This document shows positions 45,050 to 45,342 of a stretch of DNA of 45,342 nt, one piece after another. The notes under the pieces are model-generated. The model worked only from the letters and a program-made list of their open reading frames with translations, was not told the DNA's origin and ran no database searches. A program made the position numbers and the translations under genes. Origin of the DNA: an uncultured Pelagibacteraceae bacterium (lineage in GTDB: Bacteria > Pseudomonadota > Alphaproteobacteria > Pelagibacterales > Pelagibacteraceae); contig CACBHX010000005.1 of assembly GCA_902539145.1 (NCBI GenBank), positions 1-45,342 on the forward strand, written 5' to 3'. Position 1 is the stretch's first letter, and the number at the start of each line of letters is the position of its first letter.

Positions 45050-45058
45050 ATATAGAGC

Positions 45059-45342
45059 TTACTCTATAATTTTTGTTACTACTCCAGCTCCTACAGTTCT
45101 TCCTCCTTCTCGAATTGCAAAGTTTAGCTTCTCTGACATTGCGATTGGAGTAATTAATTTTACTGTAAATTTAGCATCATCACCTGGCATGACCATTTCT
45201 GTTCCTGCAGGTAGCTCTACTTCACCAGTTACATCTGTTGTTCTAAAATAAAACTGTGGTCTATATTTTGTAAAAAATGGAGTATGTCTTCCACCCTCTT
45301 CTTTTTTAAGAACATAAGCTTGTGCTTCAAATTTAGTATGTG
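45059..45342 (-). CDS. tuf: Elongation factor Tu (partial, C-terminal part only)
   Basis: Reverse translation ends ...[16 protein letters not shown] stop at 45059-45061. Confidence 0.96.
   Translation of the reverse strand, partial: HTKFEAQAYVLKKEEGGRHTPFFTKYRPQFYFRTTDVTGEVELPAGTEMVMPGDDAKFTVKLITPIAMSEKLNFAIREGGRTVGAGVVTKIIE

Noticed and set aside
1-45342. CRISPR array, transposon, prophage, toxin-antitoxin or defence island
   Set aside because: No direct repeat/spacer pattern, transposase, integrase or typical defence gene motif was seen.

Overview
AT-rich, very compact alphaproteobacterial window; gene content, extreme compaction and codon bias look like SAR11/Pelagibacterales (inferred, not tested). 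Left part: gatB(partial)-gatA-gatC (-), then ruvX, pyrB, a pseudo-dihydroorotase (pyrC-like), plsY, topA (+), a secreted trypsin-like protease with a charged repeat region (-) divergent from a secreted coiled-coil protein (+), ridA (+), UDP-glucose dehydrogenase and galU (-), panC (+), mgtE (-), lipB (+) and an RluA-family pseudouridine synthase (-). From ~17.9 kb to the right end is one continuous minus-strand translation/transcription superoperon: tuf(partial)-tRNA-Trp-secE-nusG-rplKAJL-rpoBC-rpsL-rpsG-fusA-S10/spc/alpha r-proteins-secY-adk-rpsM-rpsK-rpoA-rplQ. No mobile element, CRISPR or defence system was seen. Best candidates for something new: (1) a structured 5' leader behind a near-consensus promoter upstream of rpsL, the only sizeable non-coding gap in the superoperon, with alternative hairpins and a possible pseudoknot; (2) the secreted charged-repeat protease and its divergent coiled-coil neighbour; (3) loss of the space needed for most classical r-protein autoregulatory leaders, with repeated TAATG couplings.
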